Positions 33,192 through 42,570 of a stretch of DNA of 44,002 bases are shown here, piece by piece. The position numbers were made by a program, and so were the translations under genes. Below the pieces are notes generated by a model. It did no database searches. It saw only the letters and a program-made list of their open reading frames with translations, and was not told the DNA's origin. The number at the start of each line of letters is the position of its first letter. Position 1 is the stretch's first letter. This DNA is from JAGOEX01 sp964630905 (GTDB lineage: Bacteria; UBP6; UBA1177), in NCBI GenBank assembly GCA_964630905.1, contig CAZVWR010000023.1, positions 1 through 44,002 of the forward strand, given 5' to 3'.

Positions 33192-36100
33192 TTTTTATCC
33201 TCGCTCCCCTTTTCGGGCTTTTCCAATGACTCGGGGGAGTCAACCTTTGCACCGCTTATTCCAGCTTTTTTATATTGTTTTCTCTCTATATTATCAAGAC
33301 TTATCATCATCGGATAACCTGTATTGAGTTTGTTGTCAACTGCAAAGATTGGAGTCTTTCCCACTTTATAAAGGGCTGGGCGCATAACAGAAAGCCGCTC
33401 TGTCATTAATTGAGTCCACTTATTAAACGATCTTATCTCCCTGGCCTTTTCCAACCCCTGTGTATAAACATCGACTGCTTTTTCTTCTATCGGGGCAGCC
33501 TGATCCCTTAACATTTTCATATAGATATCTTCTTCTTCTTCAGAAAGACCTTTCGGTGGTTCTGCCTCAAAAAGGGCATCAGAAAAACTCTGGTATAAAT
33601 AACCTCTCCTATATATTGCTGCAGTTACCCATTCGAATATCTGAAGACTTATTATCTCAAAATATTTATTCTCAAGAGTATTCTTTGCTTCAAGCTTTTT
33701 CTTTAGATTCTCTTCAAGTTGTTTTTCATTTTTGCCATCAATTCTCATTTTCAGATAACTATTAAAATCATCTTCCGTAAGTTTAAATTTTGCTTCAGAA
33801 ACATACCTGACAACCTCATCTGATTTGAGATTTTTCTCTTCAGAAAAATCAACCATCCTTTTGTAATATTCTTTTGCCATTTTCCAATTATTCAGCTTGT
33901 CCTCATAAACATTCGCTATATCTGAATAAGCCTTCCCGACAAGACTAGCCACTTCAGAATCATTCCTGAATGTGCTGATAAAGTTCTCGTAACTGCTTAT
34001 CATATTCTTCCAGTCTTCAGCTTTTTGATACATATGTCCTGCCATATATAAGGCTTCCTTCCCTTCAAATTTACCTTTCTCTTCAGAATAATAAAGCCTG
34101 TAATAAATAGATGCTTCTTTATATTTCTGTAATTTTTCAAGAAGGAACCCGGCATTATAAATTGCATCATTTTTCTTTTCGTATGTGGGATATTTCTCAT
34201 ACAACAGCTTATATGCATTAACCGCTTTTTCGTGATCATAACTCATTTCCGCATTATACGCGATCAGGTAAAGTGATTTAGGAGCATACTGTGAATATGG
34301 GTACTCTTTATAAACTCTTTCGTGAATTTGAAGTGCAGATTCAAACATTGTAGCCTTTGAGAAATTTATAGCTGCATTATAAAGAGCTACATCTGCTTCT
34401 TTAAAATAAGGTGTCTCTTCAACTATTCTGAGATATTCTGAGGCAGCATCCACAAACTTTCCTTCCTCTTCAAGCTTGCCTGCATAAAAGAAAAGAGCCG
34501 TTCCTCTTATTGTTTCAAATTCATCTTTGACCGCTTTGTCAACTTTCTGTTTTACTGACAACCTTTCAGTTAGAAGCTTTGACCATTTTGCCACATTTAC
34601 CCAATCCTGTTTCTGATTATAGGCAGAAATAATATCTCTAGCACCAAAAACTGCAGCCTGACTTTCAGGAAATTCATTTATTATTTTCAAATACCTTTTT
34701 TCAGCTTCTTCAAACTTTCCATGATCCCAGAATATTCTTGCAACTGTATATGCCACAGCAGGTTTGTCTTCAATCTCTTTTGCATTCTCAAAGTATATAT
34801 CACTTGATTCTATGAGTTTTTCTTCAAGTATAGAAAAGGGTTTGTCCCGTTTTTCTTCGCCTTTAACCAATCTTTCAGAAGATCTGTTCCACAAGGTATT
34901 GTAACATACAAATGCCTGAAAAGCCGCATCATCTCTATACCTGTCCTGATTTTTATCATCTCTTATTCTTTCATATATAACAACGGCCATCTCTATATCG
35001 CCAGATCTGAAAAGGGCGTCTGCAAAACTGTATGTGATATCATAACTTTCTGATGTATAAGGAAATTTAACTAGATACTCACCGTACGCAATTGCAGCAA
35101 TACGATATTCATCAACTGCAGCATCAGCTTCGCCTTTCTCAACAAGCGCCTGGGCCTGTCTATGATGAAAAGATGCAGTATCAAGAAGAGAGTTTTTAGC
35201 CCATTCAGTCGCCTCTTTAACAAGAGTCGCGTTGCCTCTATTTATTCTGGCCCATTCTCCGGAAGCATCGTAAAGTTTTGCAAATATCTCCGTCTCTTTT
35301 GCAACTTTATCAAAATCTCTAGATTTATTATACAGCTGTATTAACCGGTAATGAATCCTGGGTGCCGATTCATAATAAGGATGCTTGTGAAGAATGTATC
35401 TGTATGCTTTCTCGGCCTGATCAAAATTGTTGTTTTCAAAATAGTATTTACCTATCTGCTCAAAAACCTCTTTTTCAAAAGACTCTGCTTTTATTTTATC
35501 AAAATATTCTATCGCCTTTTCAACACTTCCCCACTCATCATCAGAAAAGCTTATGGCAATATACTGTACCGCTTCTTTTCTTAGATCCTGTCCGCGATTT
35601 ATACCTTTGCTTTTCATATCATCCGCAAAGAAAAGAAGTTGTGTAAATGAGCTAACAGCCTCTTCAAAACGACTTACCCTGTAAAAGGTCCATGCGTATT
35701 TGTATAAAAGTTTGTCAAAAAAATCACTTTCTGTAAACCGCATACCCTCTTTATAGTAATATTCAGCCTTGTCGAGCACATTGGTTTCAAAATAATGATC
35801 CCCGAGGCGCATATATAATTCGGCAAGATGCGTTGTTTCAATTTTCTTTCCAATCAGATCAAGCCAGACTTTAACAGCTTTGTCTCCATTTCCTGATTCA
35901 GCATAGCAATAACCCAACATATAATATACAGACCCTATGTATTGAAAATCAGGGAATTTTTCGATTAATGATTCGTACAATTCCGTTGTGTCGTTAAAAT
36001 CAAGAACAGGTTCAGCCGGCTCAGATCCTACAAGTTTTTTGTCATATTGCTCCTGAAGTTCTTCATATTTTGAATATTTTTCACCATAATCAATAACCGA

Positions 36101-36520
36101 TCTTTCATAATAAAGTTCAGCAAGCCGGTACATTGCACTGGGAGTATATTTTGGATTATCAGGATATTTCTTAATAAACTCTTCAAACAGTTTTATTGCA
36201 TCATTTCTACTGGCCAGCTCCTTTTCTTCTTCTCTTTTTAAAACCTGTCCGTATTTTTCATTTACGGTTCTCTCTTTTTCCTCAATATCCCTTTTAATCA
36301 ATGATCTCAAATCATTTTGGTACTCTTTTATAAGTTCTTCGTACCGCAAAATCTGCCTTTCAAAATATCCTTCATTAAATTGACTGCTATCAACAATTAT
36401 ATCAAAAGAAAGGTTTTCCGGACTTGAATCTTTTTCTGTTTCTTCCTTATTTTCAATCTTTTGTCCATAAATACTCAAACAGCTTGCAATAATGAGAATA
36501 AAAAAGGAACTCTTTTTCAT
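33188..36520 (-). CDS. Large periplasmic TPR protein
   Basis: 1110 aa with a signal peptide (FFILIIASCLSIYG). TPR and TPR-like helical pairs cover most of residues 90-900, for example AMYRLAELYYERSVIDYG, AVYYMLGYCYAESGNGDKAVKVW-like and ALYNAAINFSKATMFESALQIHERV. The C-terminal 200 residues are non-repetitive and end in a charged tail. It is like the long TPR proteins in Agl/Glt and Nfs loci and in BamD/YfgC-type scaffolds, though exact orthology cannot be decided by eye. It is coupled to both neighbours by 4-nt overlaps. Confidence 0.82.
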   Translation of the reverse strand: MKKSSFFILIIASCLSIYGQKIENKEETEKDSSPENLSFDIIVDSSQFNEGYFERQILRYEELIKEYQNDLRSLIKRDIEEKERTVNEKYGQVLKREEEKELASRNDAIKLFEEFIKKYPDNPKYTPSAMYRLAELYYERSVIDYGEKYSKYEELQEQYDKKLVGSEPAEPVLDFNDTTELYESLIEKFPDFQYIGSVYYMLGYCYAESGNGDKAVKVWLDLIGKKIETTHLAELYMRLGDHYFETNVLDKAEYYYKEGMRFTESDFFDKLLYKYAWTFYRVSRFEEAVSSFTQLLFFADDMKSKGINRGQDLRKEAVQYIAISFSDDEWGSVEKAIEYFDKIKAESFEKEVFEQIGKYYFENNNFDQAEKAYRYILHKHPYYESAPRIHYRLIQLYNKSRDFDKVAKETEIFAKLYDASGEWARINRGNATLVKEATEWAKNSLLDTASFHHRQAQALVEKGEADAAVDEYRIAAIAYGEYLVKFPYTSESYDITYSFADALFRSGDIEMAVVIYERIRDDKNQDRYRDDAAFQAFVCYNTLWNRSSERLVKGEEKRDKPFSILEEKLIESSDIYFENAKEIEDKPAVAYTVARIFWDHGKFEEAEKRYLKIINEFPESQAAVFGARDIISAYNQKQDWVNVAKWSKLLTERLSVKQKVDKAVKDEFETIRGTALFFYAGKLEEEGKFVDAASEYLRIVEETPYFKEADVALYNAAINFSKATMFESALQIHERVYKEYPYSQYAPKSLYLIAYNAEMSYDHEKAVNAYKLLYEKYPTYEKKNDAIYNAGFLLEKLQKYKEASIYYRLYYSEEKGKFEGKEALYMAGHMYQKAEDWKNMISSYENFISTFRNDSEVASLVGKAYSDIANVYEDKLNNWKMAKEYYKRMVDFSEEKNLKSDEVVRYVSEAKFKLTEDDFNSYLKMRIDGKNEKQLEENLKKKLEAKNTLENKYFEIISLQIFEWVTAAIYRRGYLYQSFSDALFEAEPPKGLSEEEEDIYMKMLRDQAAPIEEKAVDVYTQGLEKAREIRSFNKWTQLMTERLSVMRPALYKVGKTPIFAVDNKLNTGYPMMISLDNIERKQYKKAGISGAKVDSPESLEKPEKGSEDKK

Positions 36521-38802
36521 TCATCACCTTCCAGATTAAGATACAGCTGTCTAATCTCCAAAGCTTTTTGTGTTTTCAATTTCAGTTTTTCAGAGGTTGC
36601 TTCTTCTTTTTTATCCCAAGCTACATCTATAATTCCGAGGTCGGCCTGCAAAATAAGGTCAGAAAAAGATGACTTAACCTTGTTAATATTTGAATACATT
36701 GCAAGTGCCGCCATTTCAGTTATTTCTCTTTTTATCTCAAGCAGCTCACTTTTATATTCATTTAGATTGTTTCTTTCATTCTCATAAGACACCCTGATCT
36801 TGTTGATTATTTCTTTCACGGCATCGTTAAGATCCGCATAGAATTTCTCGAGTTTGGCATCAACCGTCTGTGCTTTTTTAATAAGACCTTTGACCTTGCT
36901 GCTTATGTCACTCACTTTTTCATCATAACGCGACAATATTTTATCCTGTTTTGAGATAATCTTATTTAAACTGTTTCTTGCAAGAATTACTCTGCTGATA
37001 ATGTCTCCTCCAAGAACGAGACGGTTCTTTTCACTTTCCACTTCTTTTTTATATGCTGTTAAAAAATCCAGCGATTTCTGAATTTCGCTTTTTTCTCTGT
37101 TTATCCGTTCAAGAAGCTTGTCGTCAACAGGCAGAGAACCTTTTGTCTTAGCATAAAAAATACTTATACCGTCAAGTTGGTTATATAAAGAATTGGTCTG
37201 TATGATTATCCTGTGGAGCTCCTCTTCCATACTTATTATCATGTTTGCATATTCAGAAGCCTTCTTTTCAATCTGATTTGGAGAAATTGGAGCATTTTCA
37301 ATTATACCTGTAAGATTACTTTTTTCTTTTTCTAACTGGTTGAATTTCTTTTTGTCTTTTTCGTCAATAACATTCCAGACAGCAGTTTTTCTCAACTCAA
37401 TAAGTTCATTTCTTATAGATGCTATCCTGCTTTGAAGGAACAATGCGGAACTCGAGCCTTCTTTTAAAGGAGGGAACAATGATGCCGCATTTTTATTATC
37501 AACTATTGAACCTATCTTGCTTTCAAGCTGGTTTACCCTGTTAATCTCCTCTTCCAACTCAGAAATATCGTCGCTAAGTTTCATCGCACTACTAAATTTC
37601 TTGTTATCTTTAAGGAGTGATCTTACTACAGGTGAATAGGGAGAAAGTGTTTTGGAAAGCTTCCCTGACTTTGCATTTAAAAGGAATAACTTGTTGTCAA
37701 TTGTGTTCAGTTCATCTCTTATTGTGCTATATTTTTTAACGACCTGGTCAAAAATTACCATTGCCTCGCCATATCTTCTTAATTTTATCAGGAGAGACCC
37801 TTCAAGTATTTCGGCTTTAGGTGCAACTATTGAGTCCGGAGCAATGTATTTTATAAGTCTGAGAGCATCTATTGCTCTGACATATTCTTCTTTCTTAATG
37901 TATGTCCAGCACAATTCATAATATGCTTCTGCAAAATGTTCCGACCTTTTATCAAGCATGACATAATACTTTACAGATTTTACAAGATCTCCCAGTTCGA
38001 ATGCTGTCCTTGCAGCAGCAATAACAGACAAGTCAAAAACCCTTTCAAATTTATAATACTTGTTCCCTTGTATAATTTCAGCAACTTTCTCAAAGTACAA
38101 CAAAGCTTCCTGAGGAAGACCCTTCCTGAGTTTTATAACTCCGAGAAAATACTGGCTTTGGGGATAATATGCTCCTTCGACATTAACTGTTGAGAAAACA
38201 GAGGTAGATTCATCTATCTGATTGTCATAAAAAAGGCTTTTTGCAAGGAAGTATATCAAATCCTGATCTTTTGACATGTCATATCCTATATCAACAAATT
38301 CTGTATAATATTTTTTGGCTACAGAATAGTCCCCCAGATGATAACTTGCCGAAATAAGTCTTTTCAAACTCTCTATTTTGTACTTACTGTTTTTGACATC
38401 AGTCACGAGCATTTCAAAATATCTTGCAGATGAAATATAGTTTCGATTTCTAAAGAGTGATTCGGCAAGCTTGTAAACTGCATCTTCCCATATGTGATCC
38501 TTCAACTCCTGTGAGATTAGAATCGAATAATATATGCTGCCGGAAGAAATATAGTCTTCTTTATCAAAATAAAAATCAGCTTTTTTCATTTTATTTAAGA
38601 CTGGTTCTTTATAATCCCTGTTTAACATAAGTGGATTAAGATACTTTGCCTTTGCTCCGTCACACTCGCTTTCTATTTCTTCAAGCTCTTTTGCAATGGA
38701 ATCAAGTCTCTGATCGATGCTTAAAGATGTTTCATTAGATTGAGCAGTATTAACCTTTAGAAAAACAAGAACTATGGATACAAACAAAATGGTCTTTTTC
38801 AT
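36517..38802 (-). CDS. Exported TPR and coiled-coil protein
   Basis: 761 aa from the ATG at 38802, which starts a signal peptide (KKTILFVSIVLVFLKVNTAQS); longer upstream frames overlap the preceding gene and are basic and unstructured. Residues about 60-370 contain TPR-like pairs (YSILISQELKDHIWEDAVYK, AKKYYTEFVD). Residues about 380-740 are mostly coiled coil, for example ISELEEEINRVNQLESKIG and AKTVDAKLEKFYADLND-like stretches. It is probably an extended periplasmic strut between membranes. The SD is weak; coupling to the gene ending 16 nt upstream is likely. No enzyme motif is visible. Confidence 0.8.
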   Translation of the reverse strand: MKKTILFVSIVLVFLKVNTAQSNETSLSIDQRLDSIAKELEEIESECDGAKAKYLNPLMLNRDYKEPVLNKMKKADFYFDKEDYISSGSIYYSILISQELKDHIWEDAVYKLAESLFRNRNYISSARYFEMLVTDVKNSKYKIESLKRLISASYHLGDYSVAKKYYTEFVDIGYDMSKDQDLIYFLAKSLFYDNQIDESTSVFSTVNVEGAYYPQSQYFLGVIKLRKGLPQEALLYFEKVAEIIQGNKYYKFERVFDLSVIAAARTAFELGDLVKSVKYYVMLDKRSEHFAEAYYELCWTYIKKEEYVRAIDALRLIKYIAPDSIVAPKAEILEGSLLIKLRRYGEAMVIFDQVVKKYSTIRDELNTIDNKLFLLNAKSGKLSKTLSPYSPVVRSLLKDNKKFSSAMKLSDDISELEEEINRVNQLESKIGSIVDNKNAASLFPPLKEGSSSALFLQSRIASIRNELIELRKTAVWNVIDEKDKKKFNQLEKEKSNLTGIIENAPISPNQIEKKASEYANMIISMEEELHRIIIQTNSLYNQLDGISIFYAKTKGSLPVDDKLLERINREKSEIQKSLDFLTAYKKEVESEKNRLVLGGDIISRVILARNSLNKIISKQDKILSRYDEKVSDISSKVKGLIKKAQTVDAKLEKFYADLNDAVKEIINKIRVSYENERNNLNEYKSELLEIKREITEMAALAMYSNINKVKSSFSDLILQADLGIIDVAWDKKEEATSEKLKLKTQKALEIRQLYLNLEGDE

Positions 38803-38818
38803 GACATTTTTTCGCTCT

Positions 38819-39577
38819 TCAATTCTCCTGCTCTTTTTCTTCCTTCGAAGATTCTTTTTCCTCGAACATCTTTTTTGATATATTAAAAGATGTGAAAAGT
38901 CTGTTATCGAGCTTATAGGAAGCCCCTTTGTCTTTTGGTGCAATAACAACTTCTACCAAGTTACCTTCTTCAACATGGAAAGAATGGCCAGCTTTCATTT
39001 TAAAAGTGTACCCTTTCATGTATGAAAAAAGGCCATAACCTTTACCAGTAAAAACATAAAAAACAGATATATGATGAGGACCGGGAACAACAGAACCGTC
39101 AAAAACAACGATCTCTTGTTTTTTTAATTCTTCCGGCACATCTATCTTTCTAAAAACAGGTGCATCATCAAGATAGTATATAACAGAAACCAATCTGAAT
39201 GCACTACCCACTTCATTTTTATGCGTTATCGTTGCTCTTGCTCCAGCAATTGTTCCACTTAAAATGGTTTCCTGCAAAACTGCAAGTCTTTGTTTCGACC
39301 TGAATATTCTGTCTTTGAGCGAATTTATCTTTTCTTCCAGCGTTCTAAGTTTAAGATTATACCCCTGTTCATTTTCCGCTGTATTCTCAACGGTTTCCAC
39401 ACTATCTTCCTTTGCAGAAGTTTCTATAATGTTGTTGGGTTCGTCTTCTTTTGATTCTTTTGATTCTTTTGCTTCTTTTACAGTATTATTTATGGTTTTT
39501 TTCGAATCATTTTCTGCTGCAAAAACACTTTGAAATGCAAACAAAAAAAGAATTGAAATAAAACAAACTGCTTTCAT
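38819..39577 (-). CDS. Exported coiled-coil plus beta-domain protein of the envelope cluster
   Basis: 252 aa from the ATG at 39577 (SD GGGAG 7 nt away). The signal peptide is AVCFISILFLFAFQSVFA. An acidic/Lys low-complexity stretch (about 20-75, with SKESKEDE) precedes a short coiled coil (LEEKINSLKDRIFRSKQRLAVL). The C-terminal beta domain starts SGTIAGARATITHKNEVGSAF and includes VYYLDDAPVF-like and PGPHHISVFYVFTGKGYGLFSY. Similar proteins in myxobacteria sit with AgmX/TPR genes and, as I recall, are often mislabelled dihydrolipoamide acetyltransferase; no lipoyl or catalytic motif is present. It is the first gene after a strong promoter and leads the long operon. Confidence 0.78.
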   Translation of the reverse strand: MKAVCFISILFLFAFQSVFAAENDSKKTINNTVKEAKESKESKEDEPNNIIETSAKEDSVETVENTAENEQGYNLKLRTLEEKINSLKDRIFRSKQRLAVLQETILSGTIAGARATITHKNEVGSAFRLVSVIYYLDDAPVFRKIDVPEELKKQEIVVFDGSVVPGPHHISVFYVFTGKGYGLFSYMKGYTFKMKAGHSFHVEEGNLVEVVIAPKDKGASYKLDNRLFTSFNISKKMFEEKESSKEEKEQEN

Positions 39578-39592
39578 TTTTGAACTCCCATA

Positions 39593-39610
39593 ATATTCTG
39601 CAAAGAATAT
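39593..39610. promoter_or_regulatory. Inverted repeat at the promoter of the envelope operon
   Basis: ATATTC and GAATAT, perfectly complementary, are separated by 6 bp and overlap the -10 element. This is a plausible operator, but six-base arms in AT-rich DNA can arise by chance. Confidence 0.35.
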
Positions 39611-39634
39611 ATACAATTAAAAAATAAATAGCAA
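39606..39634 (-). promoter_or_regulatory. Sigma70-type promoter of the long envelope operon
   Basis: On the minus strand, TTGCTA (39634-39629), 17 bp, and TATATT (39611-39606) lie in the 60-bp gap between murI and the first gene of the operon, 29 bp before its ATG. The gap is very AT-rich. From here, no intergenic gap exceeds 90 bp down to about 9300. Confidence 0.55.
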
Positions 39635-39637
39635 ATT

Positions 39638-40453
39638 TTATATGTGTGAAATGTCATCAATATTAAAACCCAGAAACATCTCTGCTGTTTTCTTAAAAGT
39701 ATTGATCGAATCTGTAACATAAAAACTTTCCCTTCCCTGTCCGCTTGAATTTAGAAGATTTTTTTGAGTCAAAACGTTTTTAAGAGCAAGTGCAGTATGC
39801 AAAGCCGTGTCAAGAACTTTTGCACGCTTTTTAAAATAGTCCTCTATTACAATTTTGAGCATGGGATAATGTGTGCATCCTAAAATTATGGCATCAATGT
39901 TTTCGTTTCTCATGGCAGACAAGTACATATCCACAGCCATTTCTGTTATTTTGTCTTCAAAAAGACCTTCCTCCACCAATGGCACAAATAACGGACAAGC
40001 CTTAGAAAATATCTTTACATTCGGAATGTATTTTCTTAAAGCCTTCTGGTATGCATCAGATTCGATTGTGGTTGTGGTACCTATTATACCTAAACTTTTA
40101 ATTGACAGATTACTTCTTATGTATTCAACAACAGGGTCTATAACCCCGATTATAGAAACATCTGGAAAAATATCATTGAGATATGTTATTGATGCTGCAG
40201 ATGCGGTATTACATGCTACAACGATGATTTTAACACCTTTCGAAAGGAGAAATTCAACATTTTGCTTTGAATATTTTTTAACAACATCTACAGACTTTGT
40301 CCCATACGGAACCCTTGCTGTATCACCAAGATATATAACATCCTCTAATGGCAAAAACTTTCTAACCTCCTTAAATACAGTAAGACCTCCTACGCCGCTA
40401 TCAAAAATTCCTATTGGAGAAGATGAGGTTATTTTCGCAACAGATATGTTCAC
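39638..40453 (-). CDS. murI: Glutamate racemase
   Basis: 271 aa, starting at GTG with no clear SD. The family signatures are IGIFDSGVGGLTVFKEV (residues 13-29), DTARVPYGTKS, VVACNTASAA with the first catalytic Cys, and LGCTHYPMLK with the second. The enzyme makes D-glutamate for peptidoglycan in the cytoplasm. It lies 6 nt after the outer-membrane protein gene and 61 bp before the next operon, so it is placed at the end of one envelope gene set. Confidence 0.96.
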   Translation of the reverse strand: MNISVAKITSSSPIGIFDSGVGGLTVFKEVRKFLPLEDVIYLGDTARVPYGTKSVDVVKKYSKQNVEFLLSKGVKIIVVACNTASAASITYLNDIFPDVSIIGVIDPVVEYIRSNLSIKSLGIIGTTTTIESDAYQKALRKYIPNVKIFSKACPLFVPLVEEGLFEDKITEMAVDMYLSAMRNENIDAIILGCTHYPMLKIVIEDYFKKRAKVLDTALHTALALKNVLTQKNLLNSSGQGRESFYVTDSINTFKKTAEMFLGFNIDDISHI

Positions 40454-40459
40454 AGAAAT

Positions 40460-41107
40460 TTAAAATGAATATTTCATAAAAGGCGTGACGATGATATTCA
40501 TTCCATCAAAATCTACAACATAATTGAATTCAGCAGACAAACCTAAAGAAAAATGTCTGGAATATGTATAGTATTCAAAAACAAGCCCGCCGCCGACAGC
40601 TATATTGCCGTCGTTAATCTTGCTTTGATTGCCAGCACTTCCAGCTTTATATGTTTCAGCAAGAGCATAGTAATCAAAATTGATAAGAAGCCCAAGCTCC
40701 CATCTTTGAGTTATCATCCATGCAACTTCAATCTCAAGACCTGCGGTAAGAGGACTATAATCTTCAACCCACGGAGATTTATTATACTTTGTACCAAGAC
40801 CAACATCATTAGGATTGGTATTGAATTGTAACATACCAATTGAAGCAGCTATACCAATGTTCACTGAGTTTTTTATCGGAATGTCATATCCGATATTAAA
40901 TTTAAAAGCTGTGCCAAGTGGACTGCCGGCGTTTTCACCACCAGCTTTACCAACATATGCGAGTATACCACCTGAAACCTGGAAATTGAATCCCCTAATG
41001 ACTGGATTAAGATCATTTCCGGAAACATCTCCCGTATCTTCAGATGACTCAGCAAAAATGGAACAGCTTAGTAAAAGTATTGCAGCAATTACTAACAGTT
41101 TCTTCAT
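40460..41107 (-). CDS. Small outer-membrane beta-barrel protein
   Basis: 215 aa from the ATG at 41107 (SD TAGGAG overlapping the stop of the preceding gene). The signal peptide (KKLLVIAAILLLSCSIFA) is followed by alternating strands such as FNFQVSGGILAYVG, KFNIGYDIPI, GLEIEVAWMITQRWELGLLINF and HFSLGLSAEFNYVVDF. It ends in FMKYSF; the terminal Phe is the Bam recognition signal. It is probably an 8-10-stranded barrel. Its place directly after the AgmX transducer makes it a candidate outer-membrane contact for that protein. Confidence 0.82.
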   Translation of the reverse strand: MKKLLVIAAILLLSCSIFAESSEDTGDVSGNDLNPVIRGFNFQVSGGILAYVGKAGGENAGSPLGTAFKFNIGYDIPIKNSVNIGIAASIGMLQFNTNPNDVGLGTKYNKSPWVEDYSPLTAGLEIEVAWMITQRWELGLLINFDYYALAETYKAGSAGNQSKINDGNIAVGGGLVFEYYTYSRHFSLGLSAEFNYVVDFDGMNIIVTPFMKYSF

Positions 41108-41117
41108 TTTTTTTCTC

Positions 41118-42527
41118 CTACCCTTCAGAGTGTTTAAACACAAACGGATAATTTACAATGACTATTCCGCCGCCTTTAGGTGCAGGGAAGCGAATTTTCT
41201 TAATCTGATCTGCAACACAGCTTTCAACATTCTGATTACCCATAGTTGTTCTATTAACCTTTGAACTACTGACAGTACCTGTGCCGGAAATAATGAAATT
41301 TATAACAATTCTTCCAAAAAGCTTTGGATCTTTGTTGAGTTCTTTCTCATAACACCATCTTATTTTAGCAAGATTTCTCTTTATGTAGGCATCAATAACG
41401 GAACGGTCAAGAGCTCCCATAATAACGGCCTGACCTCCGCCTGCAGTAATATCTGAACGGCCTTTTCTTCCGATCTGTCCGGCAGCCATTCCGTATTTCC
41501 CGCCGCCTCCGCCCCCGCGGCCTCTCGTTCCTAAACCACCTATACCTAGAGCATTGCCACCGCCACCTGTTCCAAATCCTCTTGTTCCCAGACCACCTGA
41601 ACCGAACTGATCAACACCTGCAAGACCCGTAACTGATCCAAGCGTTTTTTCCATACCAGCACCGAGACCTCCTCCACCAAAAACTCGGTCAAAGTTTGCT
41701 GCACCGGATGACAACGCACCCATAATGCCTGAACTTTGAGCCACTTTCGCATCAAGACCTCTTCTTGCAGAACCCTGTGCGTTAGCTACTCTACTTTTCT
41801 TATCACCCACACGGCCCTCTTCACCCAGAGATTTTCTCTGCTGACTTGCCTCAACAAGCCCTTCTTTTGGTTTTTCCAGTTTTACTTTTTTCTCTTCTTC
41901 AAGTTCCTCAACTTTTACATCTTGCTCTTCACCTACAATAAGCTTTGCAAATCTGTTGTCGAGTTCAAAAATATCTACCTCGATAGGAGGTGTTTCTATA
42001 ATCATATTTACGATAAAGCCACCTATCAGGAATGATAGAAGCATAATTATTCCAAGTACAGCGTCAAACTGCTTTAAAAACCCACCTGATTTAAACGGTT
42101 CCAGTGGAGATTTCATAGCACAGATGCTCATCTTGCCAAATTCAACTATCAAAAGGGTTGATTCATCAATTTCAACTGTATTGCCTTTTTTTGCAACATA
42201 CTCCGTCAAATCAGTTTTTTCAGTCCCCTTGTAAATAACGCCCTTCAGGTTTTCCTTCAGATTAACATTAAACTGTGTCCCGGAAACAGACGCAAAATCA
42301 TATGCCGGCTCAGGAACATAGATTTCATCAACAACACAGTCTGCAACATTTTCAGATCCCACCTTGAAATTCTTTTTAATTTTCTGCAGGTCTAAAAGGA
42401 TTCTTTTGTCATAAACAACTCTGATTTCCGGCTCCAGTTTTCCAGCAACATTTTTGTTTACCGGCACTTCCGGAATAGGAGACAGATCGTAAAGCAATCT
42501 TTTTCTAAACTTTGATTTCTCAGGCAT
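41118..42527 (-). CDS. AgmX/PglI C-terminal domain transducer with Gly-rich linker (paralogue)
   Basis: 469 aa. A cytoplasmic domain (about 1-150) precedes one TM (DAVLGIIMLLSFLIGGFIVNMII, about 158-180). The periplasmic NRFAKLI motif matches the protein at 27974. A Lys/Glu stretch and a strongly Gly-rich linker (about 270-345; GGGGLGAG, GTRGRGGGGGGK) follow. The AgmX/PglI TonB-like domain at the end reads AKIRWCYEKEL, ESCVADQIKKIRFPAP and YPFVF, with the same two Cys positions. The Gly-rich linker suggests a long flexible span across the wall. No ExbB/ExbD pair lies in this cassette, so the motor at 29439-31247 may drive both transducers. Confidence 0.87.
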   Translation of the reverse strand: MPEKSKFRKRLLYDLSPIPEVPVNKNVAGKLEPEIRVVYDKRILLDLQKIKKNFKVGSENVADCVVDEIYVPEPAYDFASVSGTQFNVNLKENLKGVIYKGTEKTDLTEYVAKKGNTVEIDESTLLIVEFGKMSICAMKSPLEPFKSGGFLKQFDAVLGIIMLLSFLIGGFIVNMIIETPPIEVDIFELDNRFAKLIVGEEQDVKVEELEEEKKVKLEKPKEGLVEASQQRKSLGEEGRVGDKKSRVANAQGSARRGLDAKVAQSSGIMGALSSGAANFDRVFGGGGLGAGMEKTLGSVTGLAGVDQFGSGGLGTRGFGTGGGGNALGIGGLGTRGRGGGGGGKYGMAAGQIGRKGRSDITAGGGQAVIMGALDRSVIDAYIKRNLAKIRWCYEKELNKDPKLFGRIVINFIISGTGTVSSSKVNRTTMGNQNVESCVADQIKKIRFPAPKGGGIVIVNYPFVFKHSEG

Positions 42528-42570
42528 GGCTCCGGCCTCATTATTAAATTGTTAACATAAACATAAACAC

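Noticed and set aside
38803..38949. 49-codon basic extension of the TPR/coiled-coil protein
   Set aside because: It overlaps the previous CDS and would bury the signal peptide that begins at 38802.
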